A stretch of DNA of 64,000 bases from assembly GCA_022747635.1 (NCBI GenBank), contig JAKTNV010000001.1, positions 30,642,490 through 30,706,489 of the forward strand, read 5' to 3'. The position numbers were made by a program, and so were the translations under genes. How positions within the stretch are numbered: position 1 is the stretch's first letter; the number at the start of each line of letters is the position of its first letter. The stretch is from Hetaerina americana. Taxonomy: Eukaryota; Arthropoda; Insecta; Odonata; Calopterygidae. Positions 46,301 to 59,319 of this stretch are shown in pieces. Under the pieces are notes generated by a model. It was not told the origin of the DNA. It saw only the letters and a list, made by a program, of their open reading frames with translations, and did no database searches.

Positions 46301-49300
46301 TATATGGTAATATTATGGTATATGAAATTTTCCCTTAGAATAGTGATTTATGTGAAAATTCACTCATCTAGTAACGTCAACAGACCTATTGTGTAATTTA
46401 TTAGTAAAGTAATTGTATTACCGTCTGCAAAAAATACTTGGTCAACATATATTGGGGTTCTGTGGCATTGATGGTTGAATTTTAAAGATAGGCTTGTAGA
46501 GTGTCTGTCAATGACCTATTCCTGTTTTTCTTTATTTGCCATTGGCCCAAAGTAAATGTGACCCAGGGTACTGAATGTAAATCCTATGAATGTTGTCTCT
46601 TTAAATTACAGGATGGAAAACATTTTAGATTCTGGATTGAAACTATATACTCATGAATCAATAGGAACAGGTCCATCTTAAGCAATGATAGATCAATATA
46701 TTAAGCTGAAGTTTGTATATTTCACGGGAGGTTTCCATTAGAACAAAGCATGCATTTACTGCCTGGCATAATGAATAGTAATATGAATTGTTTATGGTTT
46801 TCTCTTGCATAATATGTATGCTGCACCCAAAGATGTGACATGATGTATTTATACCATGACATTTTGTAGTTGACTAAATGTATTTTTGTAAATGTACAAT
46901 TTATTATATATATATATATATATATATTTTAGATATGGAGCATAGTTCTATATGTGAATATCACTCGCTTAGAATCAGTTTAGCTAATTGAATTTTATTT
47001 ACCATCTTATTTGTGTGCTTGGTGTGCATTTTATCATAGTCATTGTCAGCATAGTCTTATTTATAAATACTGAGTGTTAAGTGTGTATTACTGGGAACCC
47101 ATGTTCATTATTTACTTGAGTTCCTGCATAGTTAGAATTATATCACATTAGTTATGAACTGACTTATGAAATATATCAGATACTAAGTACCTACCTTAAA
47201 TGTAACAATGCCCATAAAGTACATTTTCCCAAAACAATAGTTAGCCATTCAATGTTCCTATGCTGTTTACATCTGTGCACACCCTAGTTCATCTGAAGAC
47301 TAAACTTTTGAGTTCCTTGAAAACATATTATTCCTTGGAATTCTTTTTTAATTGCCTTATCGCACAATATAGATGTTTGTCATCTTCCATGTTGAATTTA
47401 TATCTTAAAATTTTTAAAATGTTAGGAAATGAAAGCAATTCTTGTAACCTGATGAAAGATATTTTCAGGTTTTCTGTTGGGGAATACTTTTACTGTTAGA
47501 TTTTAATGTATATAAATAGCCATATTCTGAAGTTACCCATTACGCTCAATGTTGTTTTTATTGTGAAGAGATATGTAAATGTTTAGCCAATAGATTTTAA
47601 GCCCAAAAAAGTTATACATGTTAAGATTCATTTGCAGATGTTTCGTGAATACTTTTGTGTACAAATATATGTATGGAAAAAATATCAAGTCTCTCAGTTA
47701 TGTTTTGTAATCAAATGGAAAACAATTTATGTTGATTAAAATTTTATTTGAAATTGAGTTTATTTTTATTTTCCTTTTATGATCTAATAAAAGAATTATC
47801 ATGTTTAAAGGCTGAATGAATGTGACCCATTCGCTAATATAATCTGTGGAAATACTGATAAAATTTGAGTCTTGTAGAGTTTAGGTTGGCGAATTTTAGA
47901 ATCTTTCTTCTGTTTATCCCATAGGGACTTGAGGTCCTCATTTTTTTACAGATGATGATTTATGTAGATAAAGTTCTATCGATGTAGATACAATATATTG
48001 AGGATGCCCAAAACCTTGGTTATGAGCAATCCCTATATGGAAGAATTTTGCAAAAATCTAATGTAGCTTATTAAGAAAAATAGATTTGGTGGCTTTACAC
48101 ATATTCATTACAGCAATTATCTGTAACAGTGGACTAGTCAAGATAATGAGGTTAGAGAGGCAAATTAATGTTATGCCACCTATTGAACCTGCAAATACTG
48201 AACTGTTGCAGCAGCAGAATTTTGACATTTTTTTCAGTTTTCTTGGTTTGCAGTTCCTCACAGTTCTCTTCGTACAGGATAAAATGTATGAACCTGCAAA
48301 AATGGTTGATACATGGAAAAATATGTTTAGGAGTCCATTGTTTGGCCCCTAAACATATTTTATGTTTAAAGAGTTAAGAATTATTGGACTATTGGAAGGG
48401 AACAAAATAGATGTAGACTAAATTTTGCAAAATAAAGTTTTTATAGCCTCAGTCGGCCTCAGTTTTATAACCTCATAGATGTAGATATAAGATTTCTTAA
48501 AGGTCTATTTATTCAATAGATGATACCTGCATTTATGGGATAGTATTAGATAGTAATAAATGTAAGAGTTGCACACAAGACCACATCATGTCAAAAGTTA
48601 AGTGATGAATTTACATCACAAAATCATAGATTGTTATACCTACAAATAGGAGAGTAACAGAATGGTCCCGGGAAAGATATTAAGTAGTTTCTGCAGTAAA
48701 AATTTTAAATTATTACATCAGAATAACAGATGAACATGCCCATTCATTATTAATTAAAATAATTGTGGAGTCATTTTCTTGTGGAATCTGCATAAAAATT
48801 AGTTGCTTTTGTAAAAATATTTTTTTGCCACATGAATGCCTCTGGTGGTCTGTGCATTCTTTGGAATCCCAATAAGCTCTTGGCTTGTCAGCAGCTGCCC
48901 AAGGGGCCAAATCACTAGAATTTACACGATAACCATGCACCAGGAGGGGCTCAAACTCTTGACCTTACAGTTAATGGGTGAATGAGTTACCCTCTGTCTA
49001 ACACAGCTGGAAATTAGTTTATTTACCGAACAATATTTTCATTTGCATTGATGAAACTATAATTGGGGTGACTGCAGAAAAAATAAATTTCACATTAAAA
49101 TGACATTGAATCTCTGCTAGTCCAGATATAGTTAAACCATGTCAATCAATATTATGAAAAGGTTGAAGGTGATAGCTGTTACTGTCAATAGATGCATAAG
49201 TTTTATGTACACACAGTGGTCACACAACTAACGAAGCTATATATTTAGATAAATGCATGCTATGACGAATATTTTTTATCAAGCCTTGAAGTAAGTACTT

Positions 49301-52300
49301 AAATTGTAATTGATGTCCTTCCATTTAAGGCACATTTTGGAAGGACACAGACAACATAATGGTAAAATTCATCCCTCTCACCTGAGCAGTCTGAGACATA
49401 TACAGGCTGCAGATAAGCTGCCTATCCGTCCAGTCTACTCCTATCTTGGGCAATACATTCAATTATTCCATTCAGTTTACTGTATCTAATCCAACCTCAA
49501 AATTATGAAATAAATATTTCCTGATTGTAATCTATGTCCTTCTATATCAATGACCTCATTACTTCCATTACACCATGCATGCCTCTTATCTCTATCTCTC
49601 CTGGATCCGAACTTATACAGCCCTAAGTAATAATTTGTATTTCTCTCATTGGAATCTTAAGTACCGCTTTATCTGTGTGTGAAATCAAACTTATTGTTCT
49701 ATAGCCCTCACATATGGTCGCCCTTCTCTTTTTTGAGGGCGGAGCTTAAGCTGATCTGATGAACTCCTTTGGCCAAAGTCCTCCCTCATAAATATAGTCT
49801 ACGAGTATGTTATCTTCCTTCAAATTTCATATCACTTAATGCCCTTACCTCTTACCATCCCAATGCCCAAACTTACCAGCAAGTATGCCCGGACCTAAGA
49901 TATCCTCATCTACATCATATTCTCTTTCTATGTCTAAGCTTGCTGGATTTTCTGTCCTTACTACTTGATAGTGCTTTACTTATGAGAGTATTTATATTTG
50001 ATTGTCGAATTTACATTTCCAATGCTCCATTCCAAATTAACTAATCATCAGTCAATCTAATAATATTTTATTACTATAAAGATGGAGTGACTACAGCTTT
50101 CAATACTTACTTATTGCTGTTTTATGCTCTGATAATACCCTATCTTACTGTTCCCACAAATTTTCATTGTTTCAAGGATTTCCCAATCTATATGGGTATT
50201 CTTTTTCAGGACAAATGACCTTATATCTTTTGTTCTCATTCTTTTCTCATTATATCTGTTTGATCCTCTGTTAGATCTTCAAAACCCTGTACTAGGTCTA
50301 GAAGGCTTCTTCCTATTCTTCCCTTGTCTGCTTTCCTAATGGTCCTTTAGATGCATATCCCATCCAAATGTTCTCAAATGCTGCCTCATTGTATTAGTTC
50401 TGAATAATTCATTCTTTTAGATCAGAGTTAAATTTTGTAAAAAAACTCCTTTGCTAATGCATGCTTTATGTTTGATTTGCCCATCCATCTCATGTTATGC
50501 CACCTCTTAAGCAGATGAAAGATTCCACTAGTTCTGATTCACTTAGAGTCAGCCTTTAAAGTTCCTCTATACCACATGCTATTTTTATTATCCTCTCATT
50601 GGTTTTCACGTTAAAACTATAAAGTGCTAGATATATTTCTTTCATTGATGATGTCCATAACTGAATAATCATTTATTCCAAATTTACAATTAATTTCTTT
50701 CACATTCACTGGAATTTCTAAAATTAATAATTCTTGTGTTTCTTTTAGATTTTTGCTCTAGAAACCTGGTAAGAGGTTGTATGTCTGTCTTAATAGTCCA
50801 AGTTAGGTGCCTTGATTCTGATAGAGGTGATTCATTAAAATGCCATTTTACTTTTCTTAAACACCCATTCTAAGTTTTTCCACTAATTTTAGCATCATCT
50901 TTAACTTGACAGCTGGAATTCTTTCCAAGTCCATGAGGGATTGATGCATTTTTTTTCAATCATTTTCTTTTTAACCAGAATGTAGAATACCTTATTTATC
51001 CAAATTAGGTTTTGTCTGGATCAACGTTTAAAAACTATTCTGTAGAGTATATTTCAGAGAAGCATTGCGAAATAAAAAAAATTATTTTTTAATGCAGGGA
51101 AGAAAAAAATACATTTGATTGGGTGTGGCAATCTTGTGCACCCAAATCATCCTGAGCAGCAGTAATGAGCCATTAACGGTGTTTGGAGTACACATAATTT
51201 GGAAATAATCAGTCGCCTAGGTACTCAGAAAAGCATATGCGGTACGGTATGTTCTGACAAAGGAAGAGCTCTTAAACAATGGAAACTCAGAAGATAACTT
51301 GAAGAGTTCAGAGATATTTTGTATGCATGATGGAGATTATGCAGAGGGAATTTTCTGTGCGCATAACTTAATTGGCAAATTCACATCTGTGGTTTATTCA
51401 GTGAGGAAAGTGAGATATCAATGAACTTAAGTTGTTTGGGTTAATTTTGGAAAATATTTGGACTAAGTTCACTCCCTGAAATATTCCAGTCGACAATAGA
51501 TTTAGTGGTGAAAGCAATAGCCCCGGTTAATGTCCATTGAGAAGATAAATTACTTGCTGTATGCAAAGCACATAAGGGCAGTATTGAATACCCAATCGAG
51601 TTGATTAGTTAAATGCTGAATTAAAATTAATATTGAAAAGAAATATTTTCTGTGAATTGCGGTTTTCATTGACTTAGGATTCACGTTAAATCAGGGAGAG
51701 TTAAATTCTGACCTAAATGGAACATAAGTTACTCGAAAAACCCTACACCTTGGTAATATCACTTGGGTGATGGCATATTCAGCGTTCTTGGATTAACATC
51801 ATATTTGGGTACCCGCGTCGGCCGATCTCTTAGAGCCTGTATACCTGTAAACTCGTCACAGTGAGGCCATTGAAATGAAAGCTCCATTGACCACTGGATT
51901 TTGACGGAAGCCAATACCTACATCGACAAAAATCGGATTTATAGCTGTTTAATCACATACTCTCGATTGAGGTGACGACACGCGACAGCCGGTTATACGG
52001 CGGAGGGGCCTTCGGTACAAAGTAGTTGGTTGATGCCGCCAAATGTTCTCTCGCATTTCTATACCCCATACCGGCGAAACCCGATAAAGAGTTGAAAAGA
52101 AGGAGAGCTCGTAGTACTTTTCCCTGTAAATTTTCTTCAGTTATTCATTGGTACGTAAATTCAATTTTTTAACGGATCACGAACGGCTTGAGTCAACAGT
52201 AAATGGAGAGGAAAACAACTTGCATCATTATGGAAAATGTAAAAATAAAGATGTCATCAGCATATTACTTTTTCTCGTCTTTTGTGTCACTTTTTCTCAA

Positions 52301-54340
52301 CTAATGCATTAAATTAAACTTTACGGTGAATTATCATTTAAGTAAACTTTTTGTATTACCTTAACAAATATGGAAATATTAAGCGCCGTTTCCAAAAATT
52401 TCCGCAGACGGCCAAGAGGAAATAATTTCACTCCTTTCTGTCGGACGATAGCGCTTTAATTTCCTCCAACAAGTTTTCCCTTTTCAAAATTTTTCATAGA
52501 AAAATAAAGGATTAGCCATACTTGAAATTATCCTTGGGTCTTATAAAACATATTTCCTTCTACCTGCATAGTTGGACGAAACCTATTCACTTGGTGAGAG
52601 ATCTTTATGAATAAGTAAGCATCCATCTGATTGCCAAAAAAATCGAGTGTTATTTCCATGCATTTACTTTTCATCAATTATTGTTTCAAGGATTAAGTAC
52701 TAGGAGGCGTGGTTTCAAAAGAGGACTGCAGTCAAGTATTAAAATATCATTGGAATTGAATTTTTACGAAATTCTGTAATTTAAGCCATGGACTATTTTA
52801 TTTTAGACAAAATGTTTATCTCAATCATTACACTAAGTTCATCAGCGAAGGAAATGTTTGATAAATAGTCAAATGAATCAAAATATTGCTAAACAGCAAC
52901 CTTAGGGAAACATCGTGACGCAATAGTTGTTTAAAACAATGCTATCCACCATTTTTTATTTAATGCAGCTAAAATATTTAAAATTTTAACCGAGAAATCC
53001 GAAAAATAGTCAAATACCTTCAGTTGTCTCCTACGGGTGATTGATTAGGCCACGTTCATTGAATCCTATAAAAGTGTTAAATGCTACTTCACTGTTGTTC
53101 AGATTAATAATTACTTAAATCATCTTGACCTCAAAATCCCCAGCATTGGGAGGGAAAGACATGCACACACGGAGAAACAAGATCAGCAACCATATTGAAT
53201 TGGTTTTAAACGGGAATATGAAGCGTACATTTTCCACTTAATACAATTATTTATTGCGAAAATCACGTTCCTAAGTATGATGTATGTTGATGCTGAAAAA
53301 TAAAGAAAGATCGACTAGGAACGGAAATGTCCTCTAGATCGCCTGCCTATTCCGGAGGATCAGATTCCTCGAAAGAGAGCATCGGGGTTACGTATCCCAA
53401 AGTGCATTTATCAATGCGATTAAGAGCAAACCCGGGTTTTCCTTAATGTCTGAAGTGTTAGATCATTTGGTTAATTTAGGCGGGCTCAATGTAGTTAACA
53501 TAGAAATCATTTTAACTGTGCTTCCAGTTAACCAGTCAAAACGGTTTTGGTTAATCATTCAAATTCTCTCACCGGTTAACCAATTAAGAAAACCAACCTG
53601 CTGAACATTTTATCGTACTAGTCAACTGGTCAACATGCAATGAGCTTTAAATATAATGAATTATCCATGGATACTAATTAGAACTATGGAAATAATCAGG
53701 ATATTGAATTCACACTGTACCACATACACATGTGTATTTTATTGATCCGTTGGTTGAATTCAATGAATAATTTTGTAGTGATGCTAGTAGAATTAATCGT
53801 TGAAATTACCTGCATATTTCTAGCAATGCACCAATTATTTCGAGTTGTGTTTCAAAATTTTCCTCTCATCACCGCTTTAAATTTTTCTTTATTTATTTCA
53901 TAGAAAAGTTAAAGTACTTCAGGTAAAACTTAAGAACTCATTCTGAACAACCGTTTTGCTCGTTGGTCGATAGGCACAGCCAAATGGTTAAGCATTTGGC
54001 ACAATTATTTACCGATGAATTTGCCGTTATGGTTAGCCGAGACTGTACCAGTCGGATAGCTAGTAATTCGGTAGTAAACCGATGACATGGTCTTCAGCTG
54101 TGCATCCGTTTCAACAGTCAATCGGAAATTTGATTCAAATCATGATACCTATTCAATTGCTTGCATATTTTTCAATTCCTTAAATGAAAGTTTTACGTGA
54201 TTTGGGTAGATGCAATTGGTCGTCACGGACCACCCAAAACTATACCGGCTAAATTTTTTTTAAGGGTCCAGGGCTTTAGGTCATGTCATATGTCATATCC
54301 CTCTTGTACGGTCACGTACATCCAATTGTAACGAAGTACA
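43321..54340. other. Long AT-rich stretch with no supported gene
   Basis: About 11 kb. A short (TA)n lies at about 46905-46927. A - strand-favouring, stop-riddled stretch at about 49.4-51.0 kb may be a decayed retroelement, but I cannot identify it. CpG-richer patches occur at about 51.78-52.10 kb and 53.33-53.44 kb. A cluster of GGTTAA/TTAACC motifs lies at 53.46-53.65 kb. No exon chain was found. Confidence 0.4.
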
Positions 54341-54353
54341 AAATTCCGGAGTG

Positions 54354-54780
54354 GAAGAGAACGCCTAGGTAGCTTAACTGACCAAAGTACTCGACCCAAC
54401 ATCGAGAGATCCGGGTCAGAATCCTGATCAAGGTGAGTCTTACCCTTTAAAATTGTTGCATTCTAATATATATTACCGGACGACTCCGTTTAAAGTTACT
54501 GTAGCGACATTTCCCGCAATTATTTGAATTGGTCTATGGTTTAAATAGTTGGCTTCAATCTCTTAGATTGTGGCGCAGTGCGCACGAGTACAAATACCAG
54601 TGGCATTGCATGAATGGTATTTCGTCATTACATTTTGTTTCTCTAAAAACCCCAAATTTCGGAGTTTAAGAGTACGCCTTGGTAGCTTAATTGGCTTAAG
54701 CACTCGGCCGGATATCGAGGGATCCGGGTTGATATCCCGGTCAAGGCGAATGATACTTACACTTAGAAATTACTGCATTG
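54354..54780 (+). repeat. tRNA-like repeat, dimeric copy 5
   Basis: Two tRNA-like heads in the same orientation (54362-54434 and 54675-54748) are separated by one body (GGACGACTCCGTTTAAAG, TTACTGTAGCGACATTTCCC, GATTGTGGCGCAGTGCGCAC). The second head is better preserved (CTTGGTAGCTTAATTGGCTT, anticodon-like stem CTCGGCCGGATATCGAG). The T arm is mutated (GGGTTGATATCCC). It shows that the unit is head-body-head, about 313 bp. Confidence 0.7.
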
Positions 54781-54834
54781 TAACGAATTAGTTGAGCGCT
54801 CTGCAGAATTGAGATTCACACATGTATGTACCTA

Positions 54835-55587
54835 CGAGGGTCATCCGGAAAGTAGTACCCGTTCGTGAAATAAAAAGACAAAAGTAAATATTAACAAACA
54901 TAAAAAATTTTATTTGAAAGAGGATACTTTAAACTACTTCTCAACATAATCTCCAAGCAAATTAAGGCATTTGTCATAACGTGTGACAAGTTTCTGTATT
55001 CCTGCTGCATAGTCCTTCGCCGCCAGCTCATTGAGATACGCGAGGGACCCATCTTGCACAAATTTTTGCATAATGCAGATGGTGTTTAACAATTTCATGA
55101 ACAATTGTTCGAGAAACATTGGGAAAATGCTCACAGATGTCATCAATTGTGACGCGCCGATCGTTCCTCACGAATTCGTCAACTGAGCTCACCAGTTGGT
55201 CTGTAATGACAGACGGTCTCTCCGAACGCTCATCGTCGTGTGTGTTCCCCCTCCCCATGTTGAAGTTGCGACACCACCGCCGAACAGACGACTCGTCCAT
55301 TACATTGTCTCCATACACCTCCTTTAATTGGCGATGAATATCACATGGGCGAACGTTTCTTGCATTGAGGAATTTAATCACTGCCCTCACTTCACAACTG
55401 GCGGCGTTCTCAATTTTTTTAAACATTGTAAACAATCACAGAAACAACACAGGAAATGCTAGCGTCACGCAACTTGGCTCAGAGAAGGCAGACAAGCCAC
55501 TGAAGCTATCTGACCTCGTCCAGCGGCTACTCGCGTCGTCAGCACTTCATGCGGCACGAACGGGTACTACTTTCCGGATGACCCTCG
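54835..55587 (-). mobile_element. Internally deleted mariner (non-autonomous)
   Basis: The element is 753 bp with near-perfect inverted ends (CGAGGGTCATCCGGAAAGTA / complement) and TA at 54833-54834 and 55588-55589. The - strand encodes the N-terminal DNA-binding part (55435-55028: VIKFLNARNVRPCDIHRQL, WCRNFNMGRGNTHDDERSER) and the extreme C-terminus (AAGIQKLVTRYDKCLNLLGD, YVEK, ending 54934). The catalytic D,D,D region is deleted. Confidence 0.9.
55028..55435 (-). pseudogene. mariner transposase N-terminal remnant (listed low to high: 55028-55435)
   Basis: This open stretch of 135 codons retains the paired HTH part only, from MFTMFKKIENAASCEV to KICARWVPRVSQ, then a stop. It lacks TGDETW, HDNAPSH and SPDLAP motifs, so it could bind ends but not catalyse transposition. 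Confidence 0.8.
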
Positions 55588-55589
55588 TA

Positions 55590-57321
55590 TTTAGCAGTGC
55601 TATGACCAGCGAAAGACGGAAGTGAAAAATTGGCTTGGAAAAATTAATATTATATTGAAATAATTTGAAATAGAATGCTAGAAAACGGAGACAAATAAAA
55701 GAACGAATCAATACAAATGAAATCTGCTACGATTAAAAAAAATATAATTGTGGCTTAATTCGCACAATTGCAAAATGGTGTTCTATGTGGAATTGATGTG
55801 AATAAAATGAGAGAAAATAACTTGAAGAATAAAGTTAGAGGTAATCACCACTACCCACTTCGTGGAACTTGGCCCGGCCAAGAGTTGATGGAACATTTAT
55901 TTACTCTCACCTCTATTGGTAGCAATAGTGATTTCCCTGGCACATATCAAAAGTAGTATAGGGTCGCCTAAAATTCAACATTGGAGGTACCGTGCGCGGC
56001 ACTGCTCGTACCGACCAATCGGCACTTATAATTGGTGACAATGCTTTGGTTGGCGGGTTGCTCATCCTTTTTATCCTGTTTTAAGATCGATATAGTTTTT
56101 TTGTATTTTAATTAATTCTCTGAGGATAACAGATTACCAAGTATGTGACCAAAGACAGACCAACGGTCTGAATTCAGCACTTCACGTGCAACTCATAAAA
56201 AATTGTTACCAATACTTTGTATACAGACCTTGTAACTTCAATTATTATGCATAGCAAACAAAAATAGGCATACCCCTGGATATGCATGCCAAGCAAAAAG
56301 GTGGTAATATTTTCTACGAGTATAAATAAAAAATCTAATAATTCTAACTAGAAAAGTTATGAGAAATACTCGTATTAATGGCAATGTTTAACTTCTAAAT
56401 AGTTAAATTACCCGGGGAAGACATATTATTAACCCTTTGACTCCTAGTTGAGCGGTCTATTGGTCTCCCTTACTTATGAAATACCAGTTACCTATCAGAG
56501 GGAAAATGTTTCTCTTAATAGTTTATTGTTTAAAATATAGATATGAAACTTTTTTCTCGTGTCATTTATATCGAATGTAAGTTTTTATGGAAATTATTAT
56601 CAAAGTCTACCAATTAAAATTAACATTTTAATAATATGTACACTATTTCATGCTAATTTCATTGTCCATATTTGGCCATTCTTTTTACGTAGATTGTCAT
56701 GTTTATAAGTGTTACTAATAGTTCCACTTGATTTTGTTAGGAGTGTTACCCATTCGAATTTACCGGCGCAGCCTTTTCAAGGTTTTGTTGCTTACACACT
56801 ATCCAGTACTCGAGGCAGTCGATAAAGGCAAGAAATATCGTATGACGGTGCTTTTTAAGTGCGTATGGATGAAACTAAATATCCTAACAGGAATAATGAA
56901 AGATTGGGTTTTTAATCCTGCTTATCTGGAGCAAAACTTTTGGAAATATAGGTAGTTAAATTGATGTCATCTTCATGAGGACAGATTTTATGAGGTTTCA
57001 TCTGTTGGTGAAAATATCATCCAAATTATCACGCGCACTGACGTAGTTGGCGTAGTGGGTAAAACAGCCAATGAAACCTTGATTATTAGAGCGGTTAACC
57101 ATTCTAATAATGCAACATTTTAAATAAAAATAAAAGACTGATAACTCACAGAATTTTTGTGGACTAAATATCAATGAAGTTGAATATAATAAAGCAAGAA
57201 GAACAAAAGATGCAGATGCAAAACCTTCTTAGATTTCTACAAATATGAGATGCTAAAATTTGTGAGGAGAAATTAAGATTATTTGAAAAAATCTGATAAA
57301 CACAAGCAGCAACACATAGGT
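55590..57321. other. AT-rich sequence, no gene seen
   Basis: Only short random frames between the deleted mariner and the mariner relic. No splice-paired exon. Confidence 0.4.
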
Positions 57322-57565
57322 GATCCCCCAGCCACCTTACTCTTCAGATCTTTCTCCAGTGGACCTCTTCTTATTTTCTAAGTTGAAATTCACCTTGAAA
57401 GGATGCCAATTTGAAACTATTGGACACATGCAACAAAATTGTACCGCAGACTTAGAGGCAATCCCGAAAGAAGCGTTCCAGGCGGCATTCGAAAGCTAGA
57501 AAAATTTTGGTAGCGTTGTATTGGCAGTCTGGGCTGTATTTTGATGGCGATAAGCATGATTAAAG
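57322..57565 (+). pseudogene. mariner transposase C-terminal relic
   Basis: The + strand reads VIPQPPYSSDLSPVDLFLFS, then KLKFTLKGCQFETIGHMQQN, then LEAIPKEAFQAAFES, a stop, then an F-G-S-V/R-C-I-G-S-L-G-like tail. This is the C-terminal third of a mariner transposase including the third catalytic aspartate region. No ends were found. Confidence 0.65.
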
Positions 57566-57754
57566 GGTAACTAATAAAATCAAGTATTTATTCAACCAGT
57601 CTAATTTTTTTAAACAGACCTCCTATGTAATTATGTCGATTACACTCTACAAATTTTAGGAACCAGATAAACGTGTATATTTATGACCCGCGCAAACAAC
57701 GTTTAAACGACCAGAGCACAGGAAATGGGAGTAGTTAAACCAGACTATATTACA

Positions 57755-57968
57755 AAAATAATAGTTAATAGTTTTTATGGGAGGCCACCGTGAGCTAAGG
57801 TCATTTGCGCCATTAGGGAGGGAGAGAAACCCGGCGTTGGCATTAGCCTACTCTTGTCGAAAGGCGCCAAGGGGTCCGCAGTTTAACGTCCCGTCTGACG
57901 GACGTCGTACTCGCTCAAAGTGCTCTCCACAACGCTCCTCAAGTAGGGATGAGGGTACTCTGAAAAAT
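57755..57968 (-). repeat. Truncated copy of the 18.4 kb SINE (body only)
   Basis: It shares the body: GTCATTTGCGCCAT, AGAGAAACCCGGCGTTGGC, GGCGCCAAGGGGTCCGCAG and the CCTCAAGTAGGGAT segment appear in the same order and orientation as at 18.4 kb. The tRNA-like head is missing, the usual 5' truncation of a - strand copy. Confidence 0.75.
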
Positions 57969-58397
57969 ATTTGTTGTCTATTATAGTATTTATTTAGTAT
58001 ATATTTGTTGTCTAGTATACGTATTAAAATAACTCTGCAAGTTTATAACGATTAAATGTCTTCAAAGGCAATAGACGAAAGGACGATGAGATTTAAGCGT
58101 ATGAAATAATGCTTAATGAAATTATTTTTAATATTATGCTGCGTCAAATTTTAGCATAAAGTTATAAAAACAATGTTTCAAAATTAATAACCTGCTGAGG
58201 AATGAAAGAAAGAAAAAGAAAGGTTTCTCCGAATACCCATGTACCAATAGTGGACCTAGCGCCATAAAATAAACAAAAAAATAAGATCCATATTGGCTCT
58301 ATTAACAGCTTTAGACTGCTCTTGATCAAAACTCCGTCGTCTTGATATACAGGGCTAATCATAATAAGTAAGAGTTCTCAACATTTTTATAATATTA

Positions 58398-59319
58398 CGA
58401 GGGCGATTCGAAAAGTAAGATCTCCTATTTTTTTCATGAAAAATCAAATTTATTCTCTGCTTTGCGAACATAGTTGGAAAGGTTGAGCATTGAACTATTT
58501 TTCTACATAGTCGCCTTGAAGATCAACCACTTTTTGCATCCTTTTAAGGAGCTTTTTAATACCTGCATTGTATCTTTCTCCCGCCGCGTCGCGAAGCCAA
58601 CTGACGACTGCTTCTCCGATATAATTAATCACCATTTAGTGGATGTGTACGGTGAGAAGTGTATGGACATCAAAGACGTGCGGAAGTGGTGCAGGGAGTT
58701 TTTTGATGGCCGGGAAAACACTCACGATGAGCAGCGGTCGGGGCGGCCGAGTTTGCCGAAATCAACGGTGGCTCCAATTGACGAGATGGTGCGCAATAAC
58801 CGGAAAATTTCCCTTCATGAGTTAAGGAAGGCCTTAATGAAGAGATTGACTACTTCTCCGTGCAGAATATTGTGTCGGAGGTCCTCGGTTACAACAAGGT
58901 GTCTCACCAAAGGAGTGTGTTTGCATCATGACTATGCACGTCCACATGTGTCACATCAAACGACCACCCTACTCAATGAATTCGACTGGGATATCATCGG
59001 CCACCCTACAGCCCGGACGTTGCCCCCAGCGACTACCACTTGTTTCCCGCTCTCAAAAAACACCTTGGAAGACAGAAATTCAAGTCAGACGAGGAAGTGC
59101 AAGAAGCAGTCGTCAGTTGGCTTCGTGACGCGGCGGGAGAAAGGTACGACGCCGATATTAAAAAGCTGCTAACAAGGATGCAGAAAGTGATTGATCGTCA
59201 AGGCGACTATGTAGAAAAATAGCTGAAGGCTCAGCCTTCCCTTCGATGTACACTAAGTTGAGAATAAATTTAATTTTTCATGAAAAAAATAGGAGACATC
59301 ACTTTTCGAATCCCCCTCG
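58398..59319 (+). mobile_element. Rearranged mariner with 218-bp inverted ends
   Basis: The element is 922 bp, starting CGAGGGCGATTCGAAAAGT after TA (58396-58397). Its right end is the diverged complement, where the flanking TA appears mutated to TG. The left 218 bp (58398-58615) are an inverted, diverged copy of the right 218 bp (59102-59319) and encode on the - strand the same transposase C-terminus (ERY.A.IKKLL.RMQKV). The middle carries the + strand HTH part (DVRKWCREFFDGRENTHDEQ) and, after a deletion, HHDYARPHVSHQ and a frameshifted third-aspartate region. Confidence 0.85.
58616..59221 (+). pseudogene. Broken mariner transposase inside the rearranged element
   Basis: It lacks the first about 25 residues (replaced by the inverted copy of the 3' end) and the block containing the first catalytic aspartate. 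The second motif is HHDYARPH (Asn changed to Tyr). A frameshift separates it from the C-terminal part PALKKHLGRQKFKSDEEVQE ... RQGDYVEK, which ends in the stop at 59219-59221. Confidence 0.75.

Noticed and set aside
48086..48352. 88-aa + strand ORF (INVMPPIEPANTELLQQQNFD) after a CAG
   Set aside because: Slightly protein-like, but no partner exon, donor or known motif was found.
49380..51010. Possible decayed retroelement on the - strand
   Set aside because: Translation in all frames is full of stops and no RT, endonuclease or integrase motif could be recognised.
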